Shown here one piece after another: positions 26,406-35,513 of a stretch of 64,000 nt of DNA (positions are counted from its first letter, which is position 1; every line of letters starts with the position of its first letter). The stretch is from Synechococcus sp. CC9311. Its GTDB lineage: Bacteria > Cyanobacteriota > Cyanobacteriia > PCC-6307 > Cyanobiaceae. Position numbers and translations under genes: made by a program. The stretch is from the NCBI RefSeq assembly GCF_000014585.1, contig NC_008319.1, positions 1,364,001-1,428,000 on the forward strand, in the 5' to 3' direction. The notes under the pieces are model-generated. The model was not told the origin of the DNA and ran no database searches. It worked only from the letters and a program-made list of their open reading frames with translations.

Positions 26406-27467
26406 ATGACGAGCTCCACTGCTTCTCAAGTGCCTGTCACCATCCTCAGTGGATTCCTGGGTGCCGGAAAGACCACGTTGCTCAACCACATTCTCAGCAA
26501 TCAGGTAGGTGTAAAAACTGCGGTGCTGGTCAACGAATTTGGTGAAATTGGGATTGATCATGATCTGATCGTTTCGACCAACGAAGACATGGTGGAATTG
26601 AGCAATGGCTGCATCTGCTGCACGATTAACGATGAGCTCAAAGATGCTGTCGAGAGAATACTGAACAGACCAGAAAAAATGGACTACATCGTGGTCGAAA
26701 CCACCGGACTTGCGGATCCTCTCCCGGTCGCAATGACATTCGGGGCCACTGAATTACGTGACTCCACACGTCTCGATTCGATCATAACTTTAATCGACGC
26801 CGAGAATTTTAATGATGAAATACTGCACACGCAGATAGGCCGTGCACAGGTGATTTACGGCGATATCTTGTTGCTCAACAAAACTGATCTCGTCTCTAGG
26901 GAACGTCTTGAAGAAGTTGAACAGAAGCTGCGTCATATTAAGACTGATGCCCGAATCATGCACTCAATTCAAGGTGAAGTGCCCCTGGCTCTGCTACTGA
27001 GTGTGGGTTTATTTGAGTCTGACAAAATCGTCAATCAGAGCGATCACAGCCATCACGACCACAGCCATTACGACCACAGCCATCACGACCACAGCCATCA
27101 CGACCACGGCCATCACGACCACGGACATCACGACCACGGACATCACCATGGGAGCCATCAAGAGAATGAAGCAATCGAGGGGTTTACCTCCCTATCGTTT
27201 GAAAGCGATGGTCCTTTTTCATTACGCAAGTTTCAGAATTTTCTAGATAACCAGTTACCCAAGGAGATCTTTCGTTCGAAGGGAATTCTCTGGTTTCAGG
27301 AGAGTGAACGCCGTCATGTGTTCCACTTAACTGGTAAGCGCTTCTCTATCAATGACAGCGATTGGACTGGAGAACGCAAAAATCAGATTGTCATGATCGG
27401 ACGTGACATCAATCACGACTCCTTGCGTCAACAACTGAAGGATTGTGTTGCCAAAAAGCTGGATTAA
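26406..27467 (+). CDS. COG0523 (CobW-family) GTPase with His-rich loop, probable zinc chaperone
   Basis: 353 residues from ATG 26406; ATG 26388 would add six codons overlapping the operator. Walker A is GFLGAGKTT, the COG0523 metal motif NGCICCTI (CxCC) is at about 69-72, the switch is VVETTGLADP, and the guanine motif is NKTD. A loop of about 36 residues holds repeated HHDH units and ends HHHGSH, before a CobW C-terminal domain. COG0523 proteins hydrolyse GTP to deliver metal to client enzymes; members with CxCC, His-rich loops and a Zur-type site are usually zinc-starvation proteins (ZagA/ZigA/YeiR type). No cobalamin genes are nearby, which argues against a B12 role. Confidence 0.85.
   Translation: MTSSTASQVPVTILSGFLGAGKTTLLNHILSNQVGVKTAVLVNEFGEIGIDHDLIVSTNEDMVELSNGCICCTINDELKDAVERILNRPEKMDYIVVETTGLADPLPVAMTFGATELRDSTRLDSIITLIDAENFNDEILHTQIGRAQVIYGDILLLNKTDLVSRERLEEVEQKLRHIKTDARIMHSIQGEVPLALLLSVGLFESDKIVNQSDHSHHDHSHYDHSHHDHSHHDHGHHDHGHHDHGHHHGSHQENEAIEGFTSLSFESDGPFSLRKFQNFLDNQLPKEIFRSKGILWFQESERRHVFHLTGKRFSINDSDWTGERKNQIVMIGRDINHDSLRQQLKDCVAKKLD
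27043..27150 (+). repeat. 15-base tandem repeat encoding the His/Asp metal loop
   Basis: About seven imperfect copies of a 15-base unit of the type CATCACGACCACAGC, each adding a (S/G)HHDH pentapeptide to the GTPase. Copies differ by single bases (CATTACGAC, GGC/GGA for AGC), so copy number may vary between strains. It is a coding repeat, not a CRISPR array. Confidence 0.8.
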
Positions 27468-27815
27468 GCAACAACTAAATACCTGTACATAGCTTGGATA
27501 CCAAGTTTTATTGCGACTACTTTATGCATGATCCACTACGACAAATGAAATTCCTAGAAACCCCTAGCCCAGCAAACAAGGGAATCAGAAGCGTCAGAGC
27601 AAGATCAAAACTGTCGCTGATGTCAGCTACTGACACTGCAAACTGTCTGATTGCAGTAATTTAAGAGGGGCGTTCGTTACTTGTCCCTGAGATTTTGTGC
27701 AATAGAGAACAACGATGTGCAACTCAGGCTTCTCCTTCAAGAGCTACGTAGGCCAGCTAAGGCTGCTGCCTCATCTGCAGTGTGGAGCTTGTTATCTACC
27801 AAAAGTCATCAGACA
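27468..27815. other. intergenic region with a DUF4336-gene relic
   Basis: About 350 bases between the GTPase and the adaptor gene. Bases 27561-27600 match 44170-44209 at 33 of 40 positions without gaps and in the same codon phase (PLAQQTRESEAS against PLPQQTNESNAS), so this is another decayed piece of a DUF4336 gene. The remainder shows nothing recognisable. Confidence 0.45.
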
Positions 27816-28430
27816 ATGAACTCTCAACTTTCCTTTGGGCACATGCGCGCATTTGTTCTGAGCTGTGCTCTTGTCTGCGGGGGTGTTCAGGGGCTCGCCG
27901 TTCCATTCGTGCTGGCCCATTCCGGCCATGGTGATGAGTTCGTGCAGAACGGAGCCGTGGGACAGGTGAAGTCATCACCTGAGCAAGATCAGCTCTTGGG
28001 CATTACCACAGCACAACCCCAGAGTGGGCCTGATGGTCAGTTGACGGTGCCAACCGTGGCCATCGCCGATGCAGAGGGGAAGCCTCTGGTGTTTGTGCGC
28101 AGCGGAGACACCTACGACCCGGTGTTTATTCGTCTTGGGCCTGCAACTGACGATCGCACAGTTGTTCTGGAGGGCGTGAGCGCGGATGAACAGGTGGTTG
28201 TCTCAGGAGCTCTTTCGCTCTACGCGGAGTCGCAAAAGAAGGTTCGTGTTCCGGTTGAAAAGAGTCCTATAAGCTCCACTGACGGCGAACAGGTTCAAGC
28301 TGAGGTTGAGCCGGCTCCAGGCACATCGCCTGGATGGCTACTCCCCGGAGGCATCGGGGCAGCTGCGTTGGTCGTGATTGGTCTGGTTCTTGTGCTTCGC
28401 GGCCGTGGCCCTGGATCAAAACAGGGCTGA
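27816..28430 (+). CDS. short RND membrane-fusion (adaptor) protein
   Basis: About 204 residues from ATG 27816; ATG 27843 is equally possible and an upstream TTG frame to 27681 lacks a signal-like start. A hydrophobic signal/anchor is followed by HSGHGDEF, then the beta-barrel/membrane-proximal part of CusB/CzcB-type adaptors (LTVPTVAIADAEGKPLVFV, VLEGVSADEQVVVSGA), and a C-terminal membrane helix (about 180-198). The lipoyl and coiled-coil hairpin domains of ordinary adaptors are missing. It ends 12 bases before the RND pump gene and surely works with it. Confidence 0.72.
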   Translation: MNSQLSFGHMRAFVLSCALVCGGVQGLAVPFVLAHSGHGDEFVQNGAVGQVKSSPEQDQLLGITTAQPQSGPDGQLTVPTVAIADAEGKPLVFVRSGDTYDPVFIRLGPATDDRTVVLEGVSADEQVVVSGALSLYAESQKKVRVPVEKSPISSTDGEQVQAEVEPAPGTSPGWLLPGGIGAAALVVIGLVLVLRGRGPGSKQG

Positions 28431-28442
28431 ATGTAGAGAGAG

Positions 28443-31400
28443 ATGTTGAACAAACTGCTCAACGCCATCCTGCGCGGCTCGATTGCTCGCCGTTGGCTCG
28501 TTGTTTTGTGTTCGCTCGTCATCAGTGTCTGGGGCGTTCTGAACGTTGTGCAGATGCCTCTGGATGTGTTTCCTCCCTTCGCTCCACCGCAGGTGGAGAT
28601 TCAAACGGCAGCCCCTGGCCTCACGCCGGAACAGGTTGAGCGGCAGATCAGTGAGCCCATTGAGGCTGCAGTGAATGGGCTGCCTGGAGTGAATGTAGTG
28701 CGATCCGCATCCAAGCCCGGGCTCTCGATGGTGCAGGTGGTGTTTCGTGATGCATCGAAGTTGCAGAGCGCTCGCCAGTTGGTGTCTGAACGTCTGCAGC
28801 AGGTTCTCCCTCAACTGCCGACGACGGCTGATGCACCTGAAATATCTCCTCCCCTCTCGCCCCTCGGCACAGTTCTTCAATACGCCTTCACGCTGCCTGA
28901 GTCGGCACCGACAGATCAACAATTTCAGTTGCGCTCGTTGGTTCAAACCACCTACGAGAACGCTTTACTCGCCATACCTGGCGTGGCTCAGGTCACCATC
29001 TATGGCGGTGACCTACCTGAGACTCAGGTTCAGCTGAACCTGAAGGCGCTTCTGCAGCAGAATCTCGCCCTTTCTGATGTTGTCGAGGCGACCCGTGACG
29101 CACAGTTCAAGGGACGCGGTGGTGTGCAGATTGCCGGTGGCCAGGAACGTCTGATTCTCCCTCCCACCTCCAGTACCGCCAGCGCTGATCTCGAACGTGC
29201 AGCGATGAGCTCCTCCACTGGCCAAATCATCGCTCTGGGGGATGTTGCTGAGATCCGCCCTGGTGCAGCCATGCGGCGTGGAGAAGCCACGTTCAATGCC
29301 AAGCCGGCTGTGGTGTTGATGATCAACAAGCAGCCGGATGTGGACACCCCAAGGCTGACGAAAGCTGTGGAAGAACGGGTTAAGCAGCTGAACGCATCCC
29401 TGCCGAAGGATGTGGTGGTGACTCAATCGTTTCGTCAGGCCGAGTTCATCGACATTGCCATCCGCAATGTGAGCGAATCACTGCTGCTGGGCGTCGTGAT
29501 CGTGGCAGCTGTGCTGTTGCTGTTTTTGATGAACTGGCGCACCGCTGTGATCACCCTCAGCGCCATCCCGTTGTCGTTGCTGGTGGGTTTGTTGCTGATG
29601 CGGGGGCTCGGTCTCCAGCTCAACACGATGACGCTCGGTGGTCTGGTGGTAGCCATCGGATCGGTGGTTGACGATGCAATCGTCGACATGGAGAACTGCT
29701 ACCGCGGGCTGCGCCGGAACAAGCAGTTGCCGTCGCCCCAAAACCCCTTGGAGGTGGTGTTCCGCACCTCGGTGGAAGTTCGCCAGCCGGTGCTGTTTTC
29801 CACCCTGATCATCGTGGTGGTGTTTGCCCCGGTCTTCACGCTCACGGGCGTAGAAGGCCGCATTTTTATGCCAATGGGCATCGCTTATGTGTTGTCGATT
29901 GTGGCTTCGACCCTCGTGGCTCTGACTCTTTCACCAGCTCTCTGCGCCCTACTGCTGAGTCGGACACCGCTGCCTGTCGACAACTCTTGGGTTGAACGCT
30001 CTGCGGAGCGGCTCTACAAGCCGATTCTCAACCTCGCTCTGACCACACCACGTCGCGTGTTGGCTCTTGCACTGGCATCTGTGGTGGCTGCTGTCTTGAT
30101 CCTTCCTGGGCTCGGACGCGTTTTCCTGCCGGAGTTTCGTGAGCAGGCGCTTTTGAACTCGATGGTTCTCTACCCCGGTGTGTCGCTCGAGATGACGAGC
30201 CGAGCAGGCACAGTTCTCTCGGAACGTCTCCAATCCAGCGATGACGTCGACTGGATTCAGGTGCGCTCGGGCCGTGCCCCCGGAGATGCCGATGGTGCAG
30301 GGGTGAATATCGCCCACGTGGATCTGGAACTAAGTGATCAGGCCATGGCTGATCGCACCTCTGCCATCGCTCGCATCCGGAAGGCTTTTCTTGCTTTGCC
30401 TGGTGTGGCACCAAACATCGGTGGGTTCATCTCCCACCGGATGGATGAGGTGCTTTCTGGTGTACGGAGTGCCATCGCGATCAAAATTTCTGGGCCCGAT
30501 CTCAACGAACTGCGCCGTCTTGGTGAGCAGGTCCGTGACGTGGTGGGTGAGGTGTCTGGAGTGGTGGATCTACAGCTCGAGCCCCAGCTGCCGGTGCCCC
30601 AGCTGCAACTGAGGATTGATCGGGAACTGGCGCTGCAGGAAGGGGTTAGCGTTGCAACGCTTGCGCAGGCCTCGGAAGTTGCCCTGCACGGTGCGCTCAT
30701 CAGTCCTGCTGAATCCGCGAGTGGTCGCAATGCCGTGGTGGTCACTCTGCCTCCCGAGCAACGGAGCAACTTGAACGCTCTGCGTCGTGTACCGATCAGA
30801 ACGGCCTCGGGTGCGCTCAAACCGCTCGGCGACTTTGTGATGGTGGAGTCGACTCATGGCCCGAATGAGATCTACCGCGAGGATGTGGCTCGCCGAATCG
30901 TGGTGTCAGCCAACGTTGCCGAACGCCCCCTGGGGTCCGTTGTGAACAACATTCGCAGCCTTGTGGACAAGTCAGTGACGCTGCCTGCCGGTTACACCAT
31001 TCGCTACGGAGGCCAGTTCGAATCGGAGCAACGAGCCACCCGTGCCTTGCTGATCTACAGCGTTTTAGCAGCTGTGGTGATCGCCTTCTTGATGGTGATT
31101 GCGGTGCGCTCTTGGCCTGCCACGGCAGCGATTCTGGTCAATTTGCCCCTGGCCCTGGTTGGTGGTTTAGTCGCAGTTCTGCTTAGTGGCGGGGTGCTGT
31201 CGGTGGCGTCGCTCATTGGGTTCATCACCCTATTCGGGGTCGCCGTTCGTAATGGTCTTCTGCTGGTAGACAACTTCAATCGTCGCCATCAAAGCGGTGA
31301 GCCGTTGATGGAGTTGATCCGCAACGGAAGCCTTGAGCGGCTGAATGCGATTTTGATGACGGCACTCACCTCTTCACTGGGCATGTTGCCACTGGCCCTT

Positions 31401-31547
31401 GCCTTTGGTGCTGGCAATGAGATCCTTCAGCCACTTGCCATCGTTGTGCTCGGAGGACTGATCACCTCCACGCTGCTCACGCTCGTGGTGATTCCTGCTC
31501 TGTACGCCCGTTATGGGCGCTGGCTTCTCCACGCTTCAACTCGATAA
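28443..31547 (+). CDS. heavy-metal RND efflux pump (CusA/CzcA family)
   Basis: 1034 residues with the RND layout: TM1 near 18-38, a large periplasmic loop, TM2-6, a second loop, TM8-12. The N-terminus PLDVFPPFAPPQVEIQTAAPG is typical of heavy-metal RND proteins. The TM4 segment VAIGSVVDDAIVDMENCYRG carries the acidic relay residues and resembles the cyanobacterial HME5-like pattern rather than classic CzcA (DFG..DGA) or CusA (from memory). It pumps cations from periplasm or cytoplasm outward using the proton gradient. Metal not determinable. A strong hairpin follows the gene. Confidence 0.88.
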   Translation: MLNKLLNAILRGSIARRWLVVLCSLVISVWGVLNVVQMPLDVFPPFAPPQVEIQTAAPGLTPEQVERQISEPIEAAVNGLPGVNVVRSASKPGLSMVQVVFRDASKLQSARQLVSERLQQVLPQLPTTADAPEISPPLSPLGTVLQYAFTLPESAPTDQQFQLRSLVQTTYENALLAIPGVAQVTIYGGDLPETQVQLNLKALLQQNLALSDVVEATRDAQFKGRGGVQIAGGQERLILPPTSSTASADLERAAMSSSTGQIIALGDVAEIRPGAAMRRGEATFNAKPAVVLMINKQPDVDTPRLTKAVEERVKQLNASLPKDVVVTQSFRQAEFIDIAIRNVSESLLLGVVIVAAVLLLFLMNWRTAVITLSAIPLSLLVGLLLMRGLGLQLNTMTLGGLVVAIGSVVDDAIVDMENCYRGLRRNKQLPSPQNPLEVVFRTSVEVRQPVLFSTLIIVVVFAPVFTLTGVEGRIFMPMGIAYVLSIVASTLVALTLSPALCALLLSRTPLPVDNSWVERSAERLYKPILNLALTTPRRVLALALASVVAAVLILPGLGRVFLPEFREQALLNSMVLYPGVSLEMTSRAGTVLSERLQSSDDVDWIQVRSGRAPGDADGAGVNIAHVDLELSDQAMADRTSAIARIRKAFLALPGVAPNIGGFISHRMDEVLSGVRSAIAIKISGPDLNELRRLGEQVRDVVGEVSGVVDLQLEPQLPVPQLQLRIDRELALQEGVSVATLAQASEVALHGALISPAESASGRNAVVVTLPPEQRSNLNALRRVPIRTASGALKPLGDFVMVESTHGPNEIYREDVARRIVVSANVAERPLGSVVNNIRSLVDKSVTLPAGYTIRYGGQFESEQRATRALLIYSVLAAVVIAFLMVIAVRSWPATAAILVNLPLALVGGLVAVLLSGGVLSVASLIGFITLFGVAVRNGLLLVDNFNRRHQSGEPLMELIRNGSLERLNAILMTALTSSLGMLPLALAFGAGNEILQPLAIVVLGGLITSTLLTLVVIPALYARYGRWLLHASTR

Positions 31548-31635
31548 CGTATCGAGAACAGCGACAGCTGGCTCGGGCTGGTCAGGCAGTGGAGCATGGA
31601 CGAGATCAATGCCCCTGCACTTTGTTCTCTTCTTA

Positions 31636-31671
31636 AATGACTGAATCCCCCAAATGGGGGATTCAGTCATT
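31636..31671. terminator. strong hairpin after the RND pump gene
   Basis: A perfect 16-base-pair stem (31636-31651 with 31656-31671) closes the four-base loop AAAT, with five G-C pairs at the top of the stem. There is no long T tract right after it, so it may act as a terminator or as an RNA-stabilising 3' structure. It overlaps the first possible ATG of the next small gene. Confidence 0.65.
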
Positions 31672-31723
31672 CGTTGCTGGATACAGACTCGTAGACAAAG
31701 CCACATCAAATCATTGGCACTGC

Positions 31724-32023
31724 ATGCATCAGATCAGTAATCAAAACTTGAAGTTGGAAGAAATCCCTGATCCGGATGGCAATTGGCAGCAATGGGTTCG
31801 TTTCGCACACATGGTCAATGGATATGAGGTTCATGGTGGATTTAAACCCTGTGCGGATTTAGCCAATGGTGGAGAGGCCAAAACACTGACTGAACTGCGC
31901 TGCGCCTTGTTCTTTGAAGCGCGGCGAGATCGCCATAGCGGTGGACGATCCACTGATGAGTCATTGATTCGTGAACTGCTTAGAGCGATTCGGAAAAAGG
32001 TAGAAGCTCATGAGTTGCATTAA
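31724..32023 (+). CDS. conserved-looking small hypothetical protein
   Basis: About 99 residues from ATG 31724. An upstream ATG at 31637 would place the first codons inside a 16-bp hairpin and is unlikely. The sequence is protein-like (IPDPDGNWQQWVRFAHMVNG, CADLANGGEAKTLTELRCAL, FFEARRDRHSGG) and I recall similar short proteins in marine Synechococcus, but no function is known to me. Cytosolic, with no signal or membrane segment. Confidence 0.55.
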   Translation: MHQISNQNLKLEEIPDPDGNWQQWVRFAHMVNGYEVHGGFKPCADLANGGEAKTLTELRCALFFEARRDRHSGGRSTDESLIRELLRAIRKKVEAHELH

Positions 32024-32557
32024 AAGCTCTCTCCAGAGTTGTGTGCCTTATAGGCCGCTGTGATAAGTAGAGATGTCAGCAATTAATTTGGCAGTGAGGC
32101 CAAATAACGGGACTTGCGCAGTAGCGAGGGTTCTTTTTCTCCTACTGATGCATCGGGACTTGTGTCAGTAGTCCCAGACAATGACGGCCACCGTTCCAAC
32201 AAACCGTACGGCAGTCCATGACGACACCATGATCAGATTGAGACACTGCCAACTTGGGGATCGGGCGGATCATTGTCATTTTCCAAAGAACGATGCAGGG
32301 AACAACTCAACTGGTGGCGGGTTGCATGTTCACTCTGGCGAAAAGAATGGTCCTAAGCGCAGGAATGTCCGTACTTGAGTCAGGTACCACCATCGCTGGA
32401 TGGACTAGTGAACATCAATATGTACAAATTGAGATCTACAGAATTTTTACGTGCCACACAGGAGCATGGAAGCATGTATATTGAGAGAGTTGGAGCAGTG
32501 ATCATAGAAAGGAGTTAAGGAAGAATTACCGCAGACTAAAAGTTGCATTAAAACTCG
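32024..32557. other. intergenic region at the left edge of the c-di-GMP cassette
   Basis: About 530 bases. Two overlapping open frames (32181-32378 and 32254-32484, plus strand) have no recognisable content. Composition shifts towards AT-rich at the right end, where the signalling genes begin. Confidence 0.35.
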
Positions 32558-34279
32558 ATGAGGCACAAGAAAAAATCAGCTTCAACGCCTATAATTAAAT
32601 CGTCAGAGAACTGCCTCTTTCAAATGAAGTTCCAGACAAAAAACTGTTGCGCCCCATTGGCGCAGATACTTGAGCTTGTTATGGATGAGCTCTTGGATGG
32701 GATTTTAATTGTAAATAATGACAACAGAAAAGTCATTTACTTTAACGATAAATTCAAGCAACTGTGGAGAATCCCTCAATCCATATCTGAAAATTCTGAT
32801 GACCATGCGCTTTTATGTTATGTCGCAACGCAACTTGAAGCACCGGATGAATTTTTAAAAAAGATAAACTTAATTCATTCAACTGATCAATCTTGGCAGG
32901 ATGAAATAAATTTCAAGGACGGCCGTGTTTTTGCAAGGAAAAGCATTTGCGTCTCAGGCATGGATAAATTTAAATCGCGTGTATGGATTTTTAGAGATGT
33001 AACAAGCGAAAAAAGTATTCACATTGATAGCCTTACTGGATGCTTAAATCGAAAAGCATGGGATTCAATTGGAACAAAAGATTGGGTACTGGGTAATTAT
33101 TCAATGCAATATTGTGTGGCCGTTGTAGACCTTAACGACTTTAAAAACATTAACGATGATTTTGGCCACGAAGCAGGTGATCGAGTCCTCAAAAGACTAG
33201 GAGTGACTTTGAAACGTCTTATTCGAAACAAGCAGGATAAAGTCTTTAGAACTGGAGGTGACGAATTCTGTATTTTACTAGAATCAAGTACCGATATATC
33301 CAGCAGTATTTCAAATCGTCTTACTAATGAACTCATTGCGGCAGGAATTAATGCTGCTACTGGTGTATGCATGTCAAAACAGAAAGAAGGAATTATTGAG
33401 GCATTTCGAAAGGCTGACGCACGAATGTTAGCTGCAAAAAAAGCTCAAAAACATTTGCAGAATAGTCTAATCCATCCATCTCACCAAGTCGCCACAAGAA
33501 AGACTAAAACAGATGAAGAAATAGACATGCTAGCAAACCTTTCAGTTGCCGTTAAAAAGAAAGAACTTGATCTAGCTTTTCAGCCAATATTTGACAGATA
33601 TGGGCAAATAGCATGGGTCGAAGTATTATGTCGCTGGACACATGAGGGGCAGAATATTCCCCCTGATATATTCATCCCTTTATCCGAATCTTCAGGACAA
33701 ATTCACAGGATCTGGGATTGGGTACTGGAAGAGTCAGTCAAAACAGTTCATATGTGGAAGGAAAAATCAAAACTTATATCATTATCAATAAACTTTTCAG
33801 CGGTTCAGGTTGAATACTATAAAAACACCGGTTTTTCATACTCAAATCAGATCAAGAGCATTTGCGAAGAATACAAGGTATCTCCAAAATGTCTAAAAAT
33901 TGAGCTTACTGAAACGTCTCTATTAACTGACTTGATGAAAGCGAAAGAATTGTTCGAAGAACTGACGGATATTGGAGTTGATCTATGTATTGATGATTTT
34001 GGTACAGGCTTTTCTTCTTTGTCAATCATGCAGGCATTGCCCATTAAATACATCAAAATTGATGGCAGCTTTATCAATGGCGTACCATTAAATTTGTCAA
34101 ATACTGCAATCACTAAGGGAACTATTTCTATGGCAAATGAGCTTGGCTTAGAAGTCTGTGCTGAATGCGTTGAAAGTTCTGAACAAATTGAATTCTTGCG
34201 ATCTTATGGTTGCCATTATTTCCAAGGTTATTTCAAATCCAAGCCATTACCTGCTGTTGAGATGGCCAAGTTGATTTAA
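32558..34279 (+). CDS. PAS-like/GGDEF/EAL cyclic-di-GMP protein
   Basis: 573 residues, cytosolic. A PAS-like domain at about 40-150 (LLDGILIVNNDNRKVIYFND, WIFRDVT) is followed by a GGDEF domain with intact GGDEF at about 234-238 and an EAL domain at about 325-570. The EAL motif itself reads EVL (VEVLCRW, about 354), but the other catalytic signatures are present: NFSAVQ, ELTETSLL, DDFGTGFSS, KIDGSFI. The allosteric RxxD site before GGDEF reads NKQD and lacks the Arg. It could make, break or sense c-di-GMP; which dominates cannot be told. Low GC relative to core genes hints at acquisition. Confidence 0.85.
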   Translation: MRHKKKSASTPIIKSSENCLFQMKFQTKNCCAPLAQILELVMDELLDGILIVNNDNRKVIYFNDKFKQLWRIPQSISENSDDHALLCYVATQLEAPDEFLKKINLIHSTDQSWQDEINFKDGRVFARKSICVSGMDKFKSRVWIFRDVTSEKSIHIDSLTGCLNRKAWDSIGTKDWVLGNYSMQYCVAVVDLNDFKNINDDFGHEAGDRVLKRLGVTLKRLIRNKQDKVFRTGGDEFCILLESSTDISSSISNRLTNELIAAGINAATGVCMSKQKEGIIEAFRKADARMLAAKKAQKHLQNSLIHPSHQVATRKTKTDEEIDMLANLSVAVKKKELDLAFQPIFDRYGQIAWVEVLCRWTHEGQNIPPDIFIPLSESSGQIHRIWDWVLEESVKTVHMWKEKSKLISLSINFSAVQVEYYKNTGFSYSNQIKSICEEYKVSPKCLKIELTETSLLTDLMKAKELFEELTDIGVDLCIDDFGTGFSSLSIMQALPIKYIKIDGSFINGVPLNLSNTAITKGTISMANELGLEVCAECVESSEQIEFLRSYGCHYFQGYFKSKPLPAVEMAKLI

Positions 34280-34541
34280 GTTCACTCTCAACTGGCCTCC
34301 GGTGTTCGGTTAGCTCTATAATTGAAGATAGCTTAAGACTAATATTCTTACAATCTTGCAAATTGTCACATCATTATTTCAATCCTCATGTAAACAGATT
34401 TACTTTGAAGTTCATCATATTGATACTATTGATAGATTCTTGCGAGCTCAATTTTATCAGTTGACGTTCTATGAGCACTGCATGAGAGTTCGCTTAATCT
34501 TCCCACTTTAGCTCTTGTCTACGCTATGATAGATAGGATTA
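34280..34541. other. AT-rich gap
   Basis: About 260 bases between the two c-di-GMP transcription units; it probably contains the promoter of the binding-protein/GGDEF pair. Nothing else was recognised. Confidence 0.35.
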
Positions 34542-35513
34542 GTGGATATCCTTCTGAAATATTCACTACATAGTCTTCCCTCGTCGATACTTACTTCTTT
34601 TGCACTGACTCTGTCGCTGTTTGGATGCAGCTTAGAGCGTGCTGATCGATTAAAGATTTCGCATTCGCAATGGCCTGGCTTCGAATATCTAAAACTAGCG
34701 GAATCTAAAGGTTACCTGCCAGGTGCGGAGATTGTCTCGTTAACAGATCAATCTGAGGTGGTAAGGGCTTATTTGCGGGGGGATCTTGACATTGTTCAGC
34801 TGACTACTGTGGAGATTCTGGAGATTTGCTCGAAACAGGCTGAGAAATGTCCTGTCATTGTTTTGGTATTGGATGAATCGGTCGGTGGAGATCAAATTAT
34901 GTCCTTGAAAATAGATTCAATTTCCAATTTGCGAGGTTCAAAAGTTGCGGTAGCTACTGATTCATTTGGGCCATTTGTTTTGCAACAGGCATTGAAGTCT
35001 ATCAACAGTTCAATCGATGATATAAGAATGATGCCTATGTTGGTTTCTGAGATGCCTAGTGCGCTCTCTAGTGGTGAGATCGATGCTGCTGTTTTATATC
35101 CTCCCAATAGTGAAATAGTAAGATCCATTGGCGGCAAAACTATTTTCGATAGCTCTGAAATTCCTGGTCAGATTTTGGATGTTCTTGCTGTTTCGCCATC
35201 TGTTTATTCGGCGCGGGCAGAAGATATTTCTGAGATCGTTTCTGGTTGGTTTAAGGCGCATGAATATGCATTGAATAATAAACAATCTGCCATTGCCTTT
35301 ATGTCTTCCAGCCTGAATCTTTCGCCCAAGGAATTGAGAAATATATTGAATGGGATTGCCTTTTACCCAACAGTCGACGGGCAACTTACGTTAATACAAC
35401 CTCAAGGTAATCTTGCGAAAAACATTGAGAAGGTGAAGCAATCGATGGAAAAATTAAACTTCATTTCGTCAGATGCGCCATCTCCAAAGGTGACTGATCG
35501 TTTCTTACCATGA
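34542..35513 (+). CDS. periplasmic binding lipoprotein (NMT1/SsuA-like), sensor partner
   Basis: 323 residues from GTG. Lipobox LSLFGC marks a lipoprotein. The mature part follows the NMT1/SsuA/NrtA binding-protein fold: ISHSQWPGFEYLKLAESKGY, LRGDLDIVQLTTVEIL, LRGSKVAVATDSFGPFVLQQ, LSSGEIDAAVLYPPN. No ABC permease or ATPase is nearby. Its stop overlaps the start of a membrane GGDEF enzyme (ATGA), so it most likely binds a small molecule outside and signals through that enzyme, as NspS does with MbaA in Vibrio. Ligand unknown. Confidence 0.8.
   Translation: MDILLKYSLHSLPSSILTSFALTLSLFGCSLERADRLKISHSQWPGFEYLKLAESKGYLPGAEIVSLTDQSEVVRAYLRGDLDIVQLTTVEILEICSKQAEKCPVIVLVLDESVGGDQIMSLKIDSISNLRGSKVAVATDSFGPFVLQQALKSINSSIDDIRMMPMLVSEMPSALSSGEIDAAVLYPPNSEIVRSIGGKTIFDSSEIPGQILDVLAVSPSVYSARAEDISEIVSGWFKAHEYALNNKQSAIAFMSSSLNLSPKELRNILNGIAFYPTVDGQLTLIQPQGNLAKNIEKVKQSMEKLNFISSDAPSPKVTDRFLP

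Noticed and set aside
27043-27150. Possible CRISPR-like array
   Set aside because: The repeats are 15 bases with no spacers and lie within a coding region; they encode HHDH units.
27001-27246. Alternative-frame reading of the His repeat giving a Thr/Ile-rich protein
   Set aside because: It results from reading the 15-base coding repeat in another frame inside the GTPase gene; there is no independent support.
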